Positions 12,481 through 23,725 of a DNA stretch of 64,000 nucleotides are shown piece by piece (within the stretch, counting starts at the first letter, position 1; each line of letters begins with the position of its first letter). Position numbers and translations under genes: made by a program. The stretch is from Membranipora membranacea (Eukaryota > Bryozoa > Gymnolaemata > Cheilostomatida > Membraniporidae): contig OU612071.1 in NCBI GenBank assembly GCA_914767715.1, positions 12,691,493-12,755,492 on the forward strand, written 5' to 3'. Under the pieces are notes generated by a model that was given only the letters and a program-made list of their open reading frames with translations, did not search any database and was not told the origin of the DNA.

Positions 12481-13055
12481 GTGTCCTGTTTATAGAAATT
12501 GGTGCTTCAAAACGGTAAGTATATCAAACATCGTCTATCAATATGAAACAAGTTTCCAAAAGTTCCAAGTCTGCTCGAGAGGATATTAGGTCGTGAGTTG
12601 CGTCGGCGAGTAATCTGTGAGGCATCTTTGTCAATGATATCTCATGGTCTATTGTTAATCAAATATGGCATTATCTGGCGGTATGCCCCTGATGTGATCC
12701 GACGCCTGCACATAGGCCAGACACCTATTTTTCCTCTACGAAGAAATTACTCTGTGACGATGTTCACATCATTAGGCAATTACAAGGAAATGTAAAGGGA
12801 TTGTAGCATGCGGCTATAAAAGCACACCAATAATCAAACTACCAAATTAGCATTGTGTTCACTGATATCAAGGAGTAACAGAGGGCTCTTTTACTCAGGG
12901 GACTAAACGTTAGAGGACCCTGTTACTCCTTCATTGCTAATGTTTGTTAGTAGAATGTATCTGATAATTCAAAAACTCCAGTTCTATCCTTAAAAAACAA
13001 CATTGTTTAATGCAACACAGTATATATTTATGTTAATTGCTTATCTCCCACTCCT
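12481..13055. repeat. H-block right flank with inverted repeat
   Basis: Shared with 24,540-24,900 of unit 2. It contains an inverted repeat, aaggagtaacag at 12,870-12,881 and ctgttactcctt at 12,920-12,931. The equivalent arms in unit 2 are 24,696-24,707 and 24,746-24,757. It could be a remnant of a transposon terminus or a small nested palindromic element. No gene is seen. Confidence 0.5.
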
Positions 13056-13546
13056 ATGACATGGTCTCCACCTACTCCATTTAGGGTAGCATTTGCAGAA
13101 GTTAGTAGAAAATTTAGAGTAGCAGCAACTCAAGCGTCTTCTTTGGCATCCATATATGCTATGCATTGCTCAGCAATACCTGCCAATTTATTTTGGGTCA
13201 TTATTTTGTATAGTGATATTTCATTGGTCAGATCTGATATACAGAAGGGAGCACAACATTTGTTTTTACAAAAACCGACAACATTTCTAACAACCGCACA
13301 GAAATCGCATGATAGGAACATGATTCTCCAAAAACGTCCAAAGAACGTCAGCATTGCTAAAAATGTGTTAAAAATGTCCAATGGAAGTCTTAGTATAAAC
13401 TCATATTTTCCAGATTTGATTTTATGAAAGTATCTTTTAGACATCAATATGCCTAGGTTCACTTCAAGGGATGCGCATACAACCAACCCCGCCCCAATTT
13501 CACAGAGTTTTGAAACTCTTGTATTGGTTGTAACAGGTTGTGTCAC
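13056..13546 (-). CDS. Unrecognised hydrophobic ORF between H and B, unit 1
   Basis: A 138-codon open frame (13,546-13,130) is followed, after a single in-frame stop, by about 30 more open codons that are also partly present in unit 2 (about 24,880-24,930, sharing the motif NGVGGD). The middle is rich in F, L and I with several cysteines, and could contain one or two membrane helices. I do not recognise a family. The sharing of the final part between units suggests it belonged to the composite unit, but only unit 1 keeps the long frame. It may equally be chance. Confidence 0.25.
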
Positions 13547-13679
13547 AGTCCATAATTGTCAAATAGAAATAGTCACGGATTACTCAATGAGGAATCAACT
13601 GGAAGCGTTGGACATCTGGTTATTCCATGATTATTGGCAGTATAGCCATCAGCAGGCAGTGAGCGCTCATTGAAAGCCC

Positions 13680-14215
13680 TTAAATGTGGTTTCATGATCT
13701 ACAAACTAACCATGGATCCTTTTCTCCTTGGCATTATAGCTTAAATTCATCATTATCGACTTTCAATCAATCATAAGCTCATCCTCTTTCGACCCAGCTC
13801 CAGTATGACGTTCTTGCACAAGCCTGGACAATCATCCACCCTCGACAAAGCAAGCACAATCAGTAGTATTATCTGTCTGGTGCTATAGAGTGGAGATTGA
13901 AGCCCTCGGTGTAAAATGAACGGGTACATTTCATCAATCATTAACCTTAATATCATGCTCATATGTTTTTAATTCACGTTTCCTTGATGGTTATATTTGT
14001 ATTATTTCAGTTGAGGGCAGAGTGTCTGTCACCTGTGTTCTAAAGTATTCATAAGCCTTAAGGTTGTTGTGTTGCAGGGTATTTGGGAACTTCTGCTGTT
14101 CCTCAGTGTATTCTGATATACCCTGATTGAATAGGTCGTGTGGAAAATCTAAGAGATACATAAGAAGAAGCATGTCTATGTTTTGGTATTGCGAGAGCTT
14201 TCACACTTCATCGTC
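13680..14215 (-). pseudogene. B copy 1: P-like transposase and MADF-like remnants
   Basis: Minus-strand frames here (14,173-13,991 and 13,962-13,771) align with the better preserved B copy 3 at 38,030-38,540. In 14,173-13,991 the segment around YTEEQQKF corresponds to the ELYKEKERLW helix of copies 2 and 3. At about 13,730-13,700 the piece YNAKEKR corresponds to YSAKEKR, which follows the LLIDGMSIKK motif in copy 3. The motif itself is lost in copy 1. The frame is broken and this is a relic. Confidence 0.4.
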
Positions 14216-14949
14216 ACTAGCACATTACCAATCCGATCCGTTCCTTACTGACTTGACTCTTCAATATTTTCTGAACTCACAGAGAAAATGCTGGTTATCA
14301 AGATAATAGTAATGGTGAAGATCTGCTCACCCCTACCGTCGGATAAGGCAACTCCTAAACTCAATTGTGTTCCTCGATAATAGAAAAAAAAATCATTTTC
14401 AACTCAAGCAACACTGAATTTGCAGTACACTTCTAAATTGCATAAAAGGCCAATGGCAAAACATGGAGTGGCTATTGCGTATGTTAATTGTTACCTTGAA
14501 ATTGTTTCAGACACCTTTCTAAATCTTCAGATAATAGATCTTGCTTCACTTTTTTAAATTTCCGCAGTGTTTGATATAATATTGCTTCTTTTTAACTCTT
14601 TGTTCTCGTTCATTACTAGTCGGAGATGTTCTTACATCGTGCGTGCTTTGACATTATTTTATTTATGGTCTATTTTCGGCAAATGAATGAGGAGCTTTAA
14701 GTTTTGAGAACAGTGCGAAGATGAATACTAATTTACATGATTCTCATGGTTCAAATCACAACCTTGCTCATAATCCTGTGACAAATAGAAGACTGAAGAT
14801 AGAACGGAAATACAACTCTTAGCTTTTTTATGCACTGAACTGTGAGAGGTAAATGTGACAAGAACGAGTGAAGGTGATAGTTTGAATTGGTTGCAAAGTG
14901 GCTTTATTGATGTGAAGCGGCATTGAAAATTAACATAATACAGTTGAGT
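14216..14949. repeat. B-block intergenic part, unit 1
   Basis: Partly matches 46,840-47,000 of unit 4 (the segments around ctctttgttctcgttc and gaggagctttaag). Minus-strand translation of the shared part is lysine-rich but broken. Nothing else is recognised. Confidence 0.4.
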
Positions 14950-15222
14950 TTAGATATCATCCGCATTTAGGTCCATGAGCCTGAGAGCAACGTTGTTGAT
15001 TTGATTTATGGCTTGATCTTCCCTCCTCTGAGCAAGATACTTTCTCAGCTGGTGGAATATGAATACGAAACTGAGCAGTGCGAACAGGCTTATACCGATA
15101 CTGTATACATATCGGGGTACTGCATTTGGTGGTAAGAAATAACAGAGCCTTACATTTGTTCGCATGAGTGGGCATGAATGATGTTTAGTATATGGCTGTG
15201 ACCGTAAGTATATGATTGACAT
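14950..15222 (-). CDS. B copy 1: single-pass membrane protein C-terminus
   Basis: A 90-codon frame. A hydrophobic segment at about residues 36-56 (VYSIGISLFALLSFVFIF) is followed by a basic stop-transfer patch (QLRKYLAQRR) and a short charged tail ending in LNADDI. The same C-terminus occurs at 25,527-25,740, 38,734-38,965 and, decayed, at about 47,500-47,700. Between copies the differences are largely conservative (for example VPRYVY against VPWYVY, and NVALRLMDLNADD against NVALRQTDLNADN), and the stop codon is at the same place in copies 1-3, so the protein itself was under selection before or during amplification. No family is recognised. Upstream exons probably include 15,841-15,545 and 17,129-16,917. 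Confidence 0.45.
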   Translation of the reverse strand: MSIIYLRSQPYTKHHSCPLMRTNVRLCYFLPPNAVPRYVYSIGISLFALLSFVFIFHQLRKYLAQRREDQAINQINNVALRLMDLNADDI

Positions 15223-15544
15223 ATCCCATCTTTCACGCCGAGCACCCCAGGGAATCCTGCCGTCTCCTCATTGTCTCTCATGTCTTGCTTCATTTAGGGT
15301 TGGATATCTGAAAAATTTGTTTAGCTATAAGTAAGGAAGCATTTAGTTTTGCATATGACATGATGCCTAAAGTAATTTACGATAAGAATGGTAGAGTCAA
15401 TCTGTAACAGGGGAGACAATATACTCTAGAGTCTAGAGCCTTCTAGACCCTGCCTTTTTGCACTCTAAAATCAGATAGCCATCAATAATGTTTTTTTTTC
15501 ATTGCTAAGGAATACTTTATTGTGAACAGTAGTTGTCTTTGCTT

Positions 15545-15841
15545 TCATAAACACTTCAATAATTGAATTTTGGTGTTTGAGGGTATTGCTTTGTTGGTTG
15601 GGATTGGTTGGGTTAAGAATGGTTCTAGAATTGAATGCAGTTCATGGTATTGATAAGGATATAGGTGTTTTGCTGGAGAAAATTCTCTCGGTGTGATATT
15701 ATCCAATCTATTGACCCCCGGTTGGATAAATATGATAAGATTAACTGGATTGGGGTGATGTTTGGGTTGCAACTGCTGTGCGTTTTCTTGAAAATTCCCG
15801 TGAAACGAAGTTAGCCAGCTGCAAAATACACAATGACACAA
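15545..15841 (-). CDS. Possible upstream exon of the B membrane protein, unit 1
   Basis: A 98-codon open minus-strand frame, rich in P, H and Q, with no recognised domain. It lies between two segments that are shared with B copy 3, but I could not find this segment in the other B copies. The evidence for coding is frame length only. Confidence 0.2.
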   Translation of the reverse strand: MCHCVFCSWLTSFHGNFQENAQQLQPKHHPNPVNLIIFIQPGVNRLDNITPREFSPAKHLYPYQYHELHSILEPFLTQPIPTNKAIPSNTKIQLLKCL

Positions 15842-16440
15842 AATTTATAAAACCCCATCATTATTTTACAAAATGTAATATTAACCATATATTCATCCAT
15901 TACACCCTACATACATGACACAATATTAAAGATTGTCACGATAAAAATTTAATGTTCACCTAGCTTGCATACCAGGAGGAATTCTCCCTGCGTGAACTTT
16001 GAGTCCGACATCATTAAAATTACGGATATATACCAGTGATCCCAGTTGCAGTAGCTTAACGCTCACTTAAAAAGGATGTGATTATAGGACATTATTATCA
16101 ATTTTATAAATATGGTAAGGAGAGAATGTTGTATGCCATACATGTGAATAAAAAATTTTAGAGTTACTGGAAGAACGGTAGAGTGAGAAAGTATGTTGGT
16201 TGTATATTGATTGCTGAAATTTTTCAGCCGGGTTAGTTTGTTTAGTTTTTTTTAGTATGCATCGAGAGATTGTTTTGTTTACTGATCTGATTTTTTCCGT
16301 TTTTTAGGAAACATTCTCAAATGTTTTTAACAACCCAGTGTAGTAGTGGTTACTGCAACTGTGCTGTGAGTTTCTTACGTGCTGGTTGGAATAGTGAGGT
16401 GGTGGGCCGATTTTAGATTATGCCTGATTATTTAATTGAT
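15842..16440. other. No feature recognised
   Basis: AT-rich sequence in the B block of unit 1. No ORF, repeat or RNA gene was identified by reading. Confidence 0.4.
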
Positions 16441-17129
16441 TTATAGTAAGAGTATTGACGTCATTCATCTTAGTTGATGGTTCATCTTTGCTGCATGACT
16501 TTAACCGCTGCTGAAACTACTTGTATCATGAATGAATGAGTTGGGTATGTCAAACCTCCCTTGTCTTGTCTTGTAATTCTCGTCTTGCAGCCTAGTACTT
16601 AGTTAAGCTGGTTCGATAAAAGGATTGCAACAGTCAGTGCACTTTATCTTGAGGGCCTTGGTCATGAATCTGTAATATAAGAAATTTGAAACAATCAATC
16701 ATGTTATAATCCATTCAATAACTAGAGAAGAAAATCCATACAATATATACACTATGGGTCGCAACTGTTGATTATGGCCTAAAAAGGAATAAATGGAGTA
16801 TTAAATTTGTTAAACTCTTGAAGAGGGATGGAAGTAGAAATGAGGATGACAGGAATGTGGTTCGCATCGAAAATAGGTTGTCCTATTTCTAACATGATCT
16901 CTGACGTCTATCCCTTCTACATCATCAGCAATGTCCATTGTGAATCTTTGGTACTTGTTAGGTTCGGCAGATTGCAATAGTGAAGATAATGTGATTGGTA
17001 TTTGGGATTGAAATTAATTAGGCTCTCATGAGGTTGGAGTCGAAGGAGATTTTCTTGCTCTGAAATAGCTCTTAGCTCATCTAATAAAAGGATTTTCGTT
17101 GAATGAAGGTTGTAGGGCACAAGTTGCAT
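16440..17129 (-). pseudogene. B copy 1: N-terminal part
   Basis: Minus-strand translation at about 16,680-16,440 contains LKIKCTDCCNPFIEPA and further pieces that match B copy 3 at 40,142-39,900 (LKINRTDCQNLITEPA). Copy 1 has stop codons where copy 3 is open. Farther upstream, 17,129-16,917 is a 70-codon frame with ILLLDELRAISEQENLL, which matches the left edge of the window (B0). This looks like the N-terminal half of the B protein, of unknown family. Confidence 0.4.
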
Positions 17130-18750
17130 CGTATAATTTGTAACTAGTTGAAGAATAGTTTAGAAGATATTTAATTTTGTTGTTCCCTTAAATCTGTGTA
17201 ACTAGAAGAGATTTCTGTCTTTGAATATGGTGCCCAAAAGGTGAACAAAATCTCACGCTGGCCGGAGGAGATGAATTAATTCTGAGAGTCAAAGAGGTCT
17301 TATTATTTCTTAGGTAGGCACTACAAATGAGTTTTTCATAATGATCGGAACAACTCAAAGGCACCATTGTAAAGCTCTAGATGTGGAATTTCCAAATATA
17401 TTTTTAATTTTGCTATGGGACCAATATGAGCCAAGCAAATCCAAAATCAGGCAGTGAAAATTATCTAAAAATTTCAATATTAGGCTCCAGGCAGAAGCAA
17501 AAAGTGTGACGTTGCATTTGTGATTCTGATGTGCAGGCACTGCTGTAGTAGCCTACTACTGGAACAATTCTGCTTTATAAGGCATTGAATGACAAAACAT
17601 TATGATTGTGATTATAGATTATATGATTATATGAAAATAGAGTAACAGAACATCCCACAATCATTAAGGCGGAAGCCATCCCCCGAAATGTCTGTTAAAA
17701 CTAGGGTATGGCGCCACAAAATAACCTGAGATGCTCCAGCACATCTCTCCCCAGGCCTGGCATTGAACTGCTGTAGATGCTAAAAATAATTGGCCGGGAC
17801 TTGATTATGCCTAATGAATGACCACAGTTGCAACCTGGAGAAAAATTTTGCATAAAGGGTATCTTCTACCCTCTCTGGATTGGCATTGCCACCCAGATCA
17901 TTCCCTCCACATTGCACTACAATGATATCCTGTCTGATTGCTGGTACCTATAACAGGAAAAATCATTTATAGTTCACATAAAATATTACATTGAAGTCGG
18001 TTATTTTTCAGTTTCATCATATTTATAAGCAGTAACTTACTGGTGAGCGAGCTGTCCTTGCTCCATTGATCCCAATCTGGCTGGTGTGTATTTGCGTGGG
18101 CCAATCTAATATCTCGGCCTCTGTCCCGACTGTTTGGTGTTAATTACAGTTGCTTACTCTGATTGACAGTGTAACTCATCACAGTCATCATATTCAATGT
18201 CTTCTCTATACTCACAATGTTACAAAAATACAATGTTACAATAATATGTACAATGTTACAATATTTACAATGTTATGATACAATTATAATTATCTGTTGC
18301 ATTTATCATGTATTTTACATTTATAATGTTCTGTTGATACATACTCAAGCGCCATTTTCTGGCACAACAACTGATCCATGAATGGCATGAAGAAGCTAGA
18401 GTGTTTATACATGCGTGCAGGTCACCAATTGTTACAGTAAATGACAGAAAGAAAAATTAAAATAGAAAGCTGACGGTGGTTTGAAAATTTAAGGACCTGA
18501 CTGCTGTTTACTCCTGAAGGGGGAGGGGGCTCTTTGCTCGATTCCACAAAATATGACATCTCCTTCAACTACGTCGGCAACAAGCCCTAGCAAATCAATT
18601 GTTACGTCGGCCTGATAAAGAATCCCTTATTATCCCAATACACAGTCACAAACTGGGTAATTTATTCTTCACAATTTTCATTTCTATTTTATGATTCCAT
18701 CTCTTAAATCCAAACAAACCCTTCACCAGCTATACAATGGGGGTCAGATA
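17130..18750. repeat. Spacer between B and A1 blocks, unit 2
   Basis: Second copy of the spacer at 116-1,880, in the same orientation and order, with many small insertions and deletions. For example, some short AT-rich repeats near 18,230-18,330 differ in number. No coding region was found. Confidence 0.6.
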
Positions 18751-20486
18751 CTACTTAAGGGCTCTATTTAACTTCTCATCTAAAACATCTGGCCTAAGCT
18801 CCTTGACCCTACTACTAAATTTGGCAGCATCCTGAATACAGTCTTTTACTCCACTAGTGAATTTATTCCTATTTGCGTTACTGTGGTCCTGACTATTTAC
18901 ATGCATTCGCCTTTTAATCTCTAAACAAACATCATGCTCATGAACCTTTGACCTCTCTTTTAACTTTCTCGATAATTCAACAGCCAGGATTATATCAACA
19001 TTTGAATTATCTAGGTAATCAGCAGTATTATTCATTGCAAACATAGTTTTGGAAGCGACATGAGAGCTGGAAGCATTGGAGCACTTGCACAGTAGCCAAT
19101 CACTTAGTCCTATTATACTCTCTGTCATAATATTATCGACCGGGGCACCACTTACCTGCGCTCTATCCAGATTTTTGCCTCTCTACAACTTTTAAAGATA
19201 CCTCTGCTGCTCTCTTCGCTAGGTCAAAGCTAATCTCATCAGGGGTTCCAGATGCTAAAGAATCATGCGAAAGATCATTGTCGTGGTATCCAAATCAAAA
19301 CAGTCGAACTTGCTATTCCATAATTTACTGGGGTCATAAATTAGCTCTCTTAGATTACAGAAAACACATTGTAGGAGTTAACAGCAGTCCAAATTCACCA
19401 TTTCTTTCTTCCTATACGTTGCTTCCATCCATGGCACTGTCACAGATTTACCAAGCAAGCCAACAACCTCAAGGTCCTTTAAAATAATATCAGAATCCAT
19501 ATTGTTTATAATATTCATACGGTAATCTACACTTTTAACACAAAATCTTTCAAGAACTTTCCTAGCTTGGATCTGCGATGAGATATACTACCACATAACT
19601 CAAAGAATATGTAAAATATGTTGCCTACATACCTTACTTGTAGATTCTTGTCTAGTTTCCACTTCACAAAATGGGTACTTAAAGTCGATGAATCCCCCTT
19701 CACTTGTTTGAACTTAAGTTTTGAAATAGTTTAAGCTAAGCTTACAATACATGCTTCTTTATCTTTACCTTTATAAGGATTCTCCTCGAAATCCTTACAT
19801 AATTTTCGGAAACCAATTGCCAAACTATCTATGGGGTGAACATTACATTGAAGCTCAGAAATGCTGTCCTAAATAATCCTCCAACATTCTATTTACTGCA
19901 TGATTCACAACAGCTCTATCGCTGATTGTTGAGGTGATTTTACTTTTAATCTGAGACACAACTTGACTAACATCTATTTTATGAAGCTTACCGTAGATAC
20001 TAGCAGATTCATCAATGGTACACTTAATGTGATTCATGTAATCATCTGCTGAACCTGGAGCCACCTGACCTGATCGAGAAGAAAATACTTTCCATTAGTA
20101 TTTATATGTACCTCATTCATGTTTCTCATTGATTGAAGTTGCATCAATACCAAAATTAACATGCTCTGACTCAAGAATAACACTAAAAGTCTGCTCGATA
20201 GCAATACACCGCATCGCATTACTTATATTACAAACAGTTGTCACACTAGGAAGAGAGGTAGAAGCAACCTCACACAAGTTTTCACAAACAAACTGAATGA
20301 CACTACTAATATGACACACAGACACCTGTCTCAAGCTACAACAGTATACAGTTTTCCTAAGCTTTTCATTGTGTTTGCCTCCGGGGAGCGTTGTCTTGAC
20401 CCGCATGATTGCCTTATTCAAATCCTCATCTAACTTATTAATCTGAGGATCCGTGGACTTTAAACTCAAACTTAACTTTAACCTAT
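18751..20486 (-). pseudogene. A1 copy b: broken DDE-like transposase-family gene
   Basis: The N-terminal half (about 20,486-20,113) is the best-preserved A1 copy. A predicted helical segment, LNKAIMRVKTTLPGG, leads into LRKTVYCCSLRQV and ISSVIQF, then the core AMRCIAIEQ and FGIDATS. The central part (20,064-19,855) has the SDRAVVNH motif, and ELQCNVHPIDS follows at about 19,850-19,825. The C-terminal part is at 19,128-18,751, starting at ESIIGLSDWLLCKC. Frames are broken at several points. It joins abruptly at 20,487 to a segment of the A2 middle region, after which a BEL/Pao fragment follows. It gives the undisturbed single-copy form of the 101-bp segment that is expanded in A1 copy a. Confidence 0.5.
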
Positions 20487-20629
20487 CACTTACATATCTA
20501 ATAATAAGATTTCTGTCAATATTGTTCAATTCAAGATAAGGCGGAATGCTTATAGATCGCCACTACTTTCTTTATATATTTAATTTTACTGATAATTAGA
20601 ATGAGTCACTCAAAAATGCTTGCTTGGTA
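20487..20629. repeat. Direct repeat L flanking the BEL/Pao fragment (A2 middle segment)
   Basis: About 143 bases almost identical to 22,232-22,373 and in the same orientation. The sequence is part of A2 coding DNA (minus-strand NNIDRNLIIRYV), not an LTR. The copy is fused on its left to the A1 N-terminal region and on its right to the gag fragment, at about ttgcttgg. Confidence 0.85.
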
Positions 20630-22165
20630 ACTCTGATGCAAATTGATGAGAAATATCCGACAGATGAGGTCATTGTGCTATGTCAAAACTCGATGGTGGC
20701 TTCAGATTGTGAGGAACATGAGAACGACCTTTACAGGTTGGTAATTCATACTGGTCAGCGCATTTATACCCTCTAACAACTAGGTTGGAATACGTAAAGC
20801 AAGACACAGGCTCATTATCCGAAATCATCGTCGACATCTTGAATGTCTCCTCAGTTGCCTCATCAGAAACACATCTAGCAGCATCGTAAGTCACGAAACT
20901 GACATCGGACTGATAATCCAGCATAGCCAGTGTATAAATGGCATTATCAGGGTATTCCTTATGGGATAGATAGACAGGCAGTAATAAGGAGTCATAACCA
21001 GTGGTGTGACAGCGAAAGGGGTTTGAAGCTCCCCCTGAAGTCTGTTTTGTAAAGCTAATCTGATGTGAGATGACAGAATCTGACCTAACCTGAGCTGACC
21101 TTGGCTCAGAATTTTCAGCCGGTCTGGTTGCCTCTCTGTGTAGCAAAGTGCTGTGAGGACCTTCACAAGAACGACACCTGAGTTTATCACCAAGAGGACA
21201 ATTGGAACTAGTATGATTAGCTCTATGACAAATGAAACACAACTGTTTTTCTCGAACAAACCTAAACCTCTCTTCAACAGGTTTGAATGTGTTACACACA
21301 TGGAGAAAATGGTGTTTACCACAACACAAGCAGGTTACGTCTTCAATCTGAGTCGTCACAGAAGCCTTCACTTTGTGAGAGACCGGATGTTTCCAGATTG
21401 CTGGTACTGATTTTGGTTTGGCAGATGATAAGTCTATTTGACCTTCAGTGGATATTGGGTGGTTTATGATCATTGAGTGATGCTCGATAAAATCTACAAA
21501 CTCCGAAAATGAGGGGAACTCATGGCTAGTTCTTTCCCGAATCACAGCAATGGTATTCCATTTCCGAATTAGCCATTGAGGAAGAAGCACTTTGATCTTA
21601 GCATTTTCTGAACTATGATTTAATTCTGACAGCTTTGGGACACTATGCATGGCTGTTCTGACATTTACCAGAAAATCACTTACCCTTTGTAAACCTTGGT
21701 GATCATCATCACCTACAGGCAACCAATCATGCAACTTCTGACGATAAGCTAAGGCTATCCTATAAGCATTACCGTACCTATCATGTAGAATTGCACGAGC
21801 CGTATCGTAAGCCTCATCATCATCTAGTGAATAATAGCCCTCAACTAACTCTCTAGCTTTACCAGTAGTATACTTCCATAGATAGAACAACTTTGCATCG
21901 TTATCTAACGTCGAATTAGAGTCTACAAACCGAGTAAATGATTTGTTCCAATCGCGGTACTTGATTGCTTCACCATTAAACACAGCAGGTTCGGGACAAG
22001 GCATTTTTGTGGCCAGAATAGCATTTGCAATGTACCTAGAGTTGTCATGCACAGAAATATTTCTATCAGTATTTGGGTAAGATTTGGTTTGATAGGGATT
22101 AGTTTGTAGTTGGGATGTGGGAAGTTGGGGAGAATCATCATGTCTAGCTTTTGCTGTAGAACAAT
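20630..22165 (-). mobile_element. BEL/Pao LTR-retrotransposon gag-protease fragment
   Basis: A 511-codon minus-strand frame (22,205-20,670), whose first ~13 codons come from host A2 sequence in another frame. It reads a Pao-type gag (DUF1759-like; FNGEAIKYRDW near residue 75), then cysteine-rich knuckle-like motifs (CLCCGKHHFLHVC at about 292-304, CFICHRANHTSSNC at about 323-336, and CRSC just after). A retropepsin-like site follows with AMLDYQSDVSF at about 427-437 (DUF1758/peptidase A17 type). The D-x-Q-S form in place of D-T/S-G I believe is usual for BEL elements of marine animals. The element ends soon after the protease. Reverse transcriptase, RNase H, integrase and LTRs are absent. It is inserted in A2 copy b. 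The long open frame suggests recent arrival. Confidence 0.85.
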
Positions 22166-22231
22166 CGTCAAAATAGAATCTTTCAGGTAGTGTATATTTG
22201 CACACATTGCAAATAGCACACGAAAACTATC

Positions 22232-22373
22232 ACTTACATATCTAATAATAAGATTTCTGTCAATATTGTTCAATTCAAGATAAGGCGGAATGCTTATAGA
22301 TCGCCACTACTTTCTTTATATATTTAATTTTACTGATAATTAGAATGAGTCACTCAAGAATGCTTGCTTGGCC
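22232..22373. repeat. Direct repeat R flanking the BEL/Pao fragment
   Basis: The partner of 20,487-20,629. Here the segment is in its natural A2 context on both sides (continuing left into FAMCANI and right into the glutamate/lysine-rich part), so this is the original and the left copy is the duplicate. Confidence 0.85.
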
Positions 22374-22668
22374 GAATAGTGCTGATGTACATGACTCATC
22401 TTTTTCAAAGGATTTAGCGAGCTTCCTATATGCTATATGCTATAGATAAAGAGTCAAGAGGGATATTATTACAGTTCATGTCTAGAAGGGTATGGCCAAG
22501 TTTATCCGAAAGTCTAGCAGACGCTTTTTTGTTCACAGCAGTTTGGTTCACTCAAGATCTTATCAACTTTAAAATCTTCAGGGATAAGGCCATCTCCAGA
22601 TTTTTTGAAATTAGAATAGCACTTGGCACACAATTTTAATACGGTTTTAACACGATCAAAATACCCTT

Positions 22669-23187
22669 TGTTACTGCAGTTGCAACTGCAGTATGGGATG
22701 AGTGCGGGTTTTGAAGTTATACGGAGTGGAGAATGACGGATGAACGTTTAGGTCTTTATTGGTGTATTGGCATCGTAAACTGTAATAAAGATTGTGCTTA
22801 TAAAGTTTGGGTCTTAGAGACAATCGGTGCCATCAATTGGAAGAAAAATAAACATGAAATGTAAATGCAAATTGCATCAAAAACATAAGGCAAATTACAT
22901 CAAAACATACAAACCAAAAAGACTTTATATTTACCTCAGTGCTCATTTTGGATATTATATCCTTCATTTACTCTATTGCTGATAATAATATAATGACAAA
23001 GATGTTCACTCATCTGTCAGCAAACCCGCACTGAAAGGCAATTATAAGTAACAACGCCGGGCCCTGCACTACACTCAGCTATCACAACAAGACAATGGCT
23101 CGCGTCACAAATAGCAATTACTAGCTAGCCCCCAGACCTGATCCAGGATTGGGGCGCCAATAAATCCCAGCACTGACCCGCAGTCAC
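22669..23187. mobile_element. Unclassified ~520-bp insertion in A2 copy b
   Basis: Other A2 copies run atacccttcattatcatacc without interruption. Here the sequence is split with accctt present on both sides, a likely short target duplication. The ends, gttactgcag on the left and the reverse complement of ctgcagtcac-like cccgcagtcac on the right (gtgactgcgg), match at 8 of 10 bases, hinting at short inverted termini. The left end holds a perfect 18-base palindrome, ctgcagttgcaactgcag (22,674-22,691). An internal inverted pair agtgcgggttt lies at about 22,700 and 23,025-23,036. No ORF. It is probably a non-autonomous DNA transposon. Confidence 0.5.
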
Positions 23188-23725
23188 ACCCTTCATAATC
23201 ATACCTACCTAATGCTTTGTAGTCAAGCATGTAACTCCCTGTGTCTGTGTTGATGTGAATTTCATTGATGTGGTCTGTCTTTATTGTTGTCGCATCCCAG
23301 GCTATATTTAAATTATTTGATTTAAGCATTGCTTCAGAAACTAGACACATGGAAAAAGTCTTCATTTCTGCTACCATATTTAGCACAGTTGAATCATGAT
23401 GCATTAACCGAACACAAAATAATATTACACTACTGATATGTCCTACAGGTACTTGTCTGCTTGCATAATGATACACAGCTTGTCTCAATGGTAACCTATA
23501 CATTCTACCTTATTTGGGATCATTCACTTTTACTTCATAATCCTCAAGATTTTTAATCTCATCTCTTAGTTCCTTGTTATCAATATCTCTTTTTTTGCAA
23601 CTCAACATCCATCTTCTCAACCCGCATTCTAAGTCCCATAATAACAGTCCTATACTTGGCTTTGCTCTCGTTTAACTATATCTCGAGTGTGGTCTTAATG
23701 CTGTTTAATTTAGCCTGTCTGCTAT

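Larger units (their letters stand above)
22166..23725 (-). pseudogene. A2 copy b: broken DDE-like transposase-family gene
   Basis: The N-terminal part is near 23,720-23,500. At 23,503-23,190 it reads LPLRQAVYHYASRQVPV, ISSVILF and IAWDATT with INEIHIN, and is open up to an insertion at about 22,669-23,187. The middle continues at 22,668-22,380 and the repeated segment 22,373-22,232, then reads FAMCANIHYLKDS and stops at 22,166 where the BEL/Pao fragment is joined. The C-terminal half is missing. Its motifs match A2 copies a, c and d. Confidence 0.5.

Noticed and set aside
20487-22373. The two 143-base direct repeats as LTRs of the BEL element
   Set aside because: The sequence is A2 coding DNA that also occurs in other A2 copies with no BEL nearby, and it lacks LTR features.
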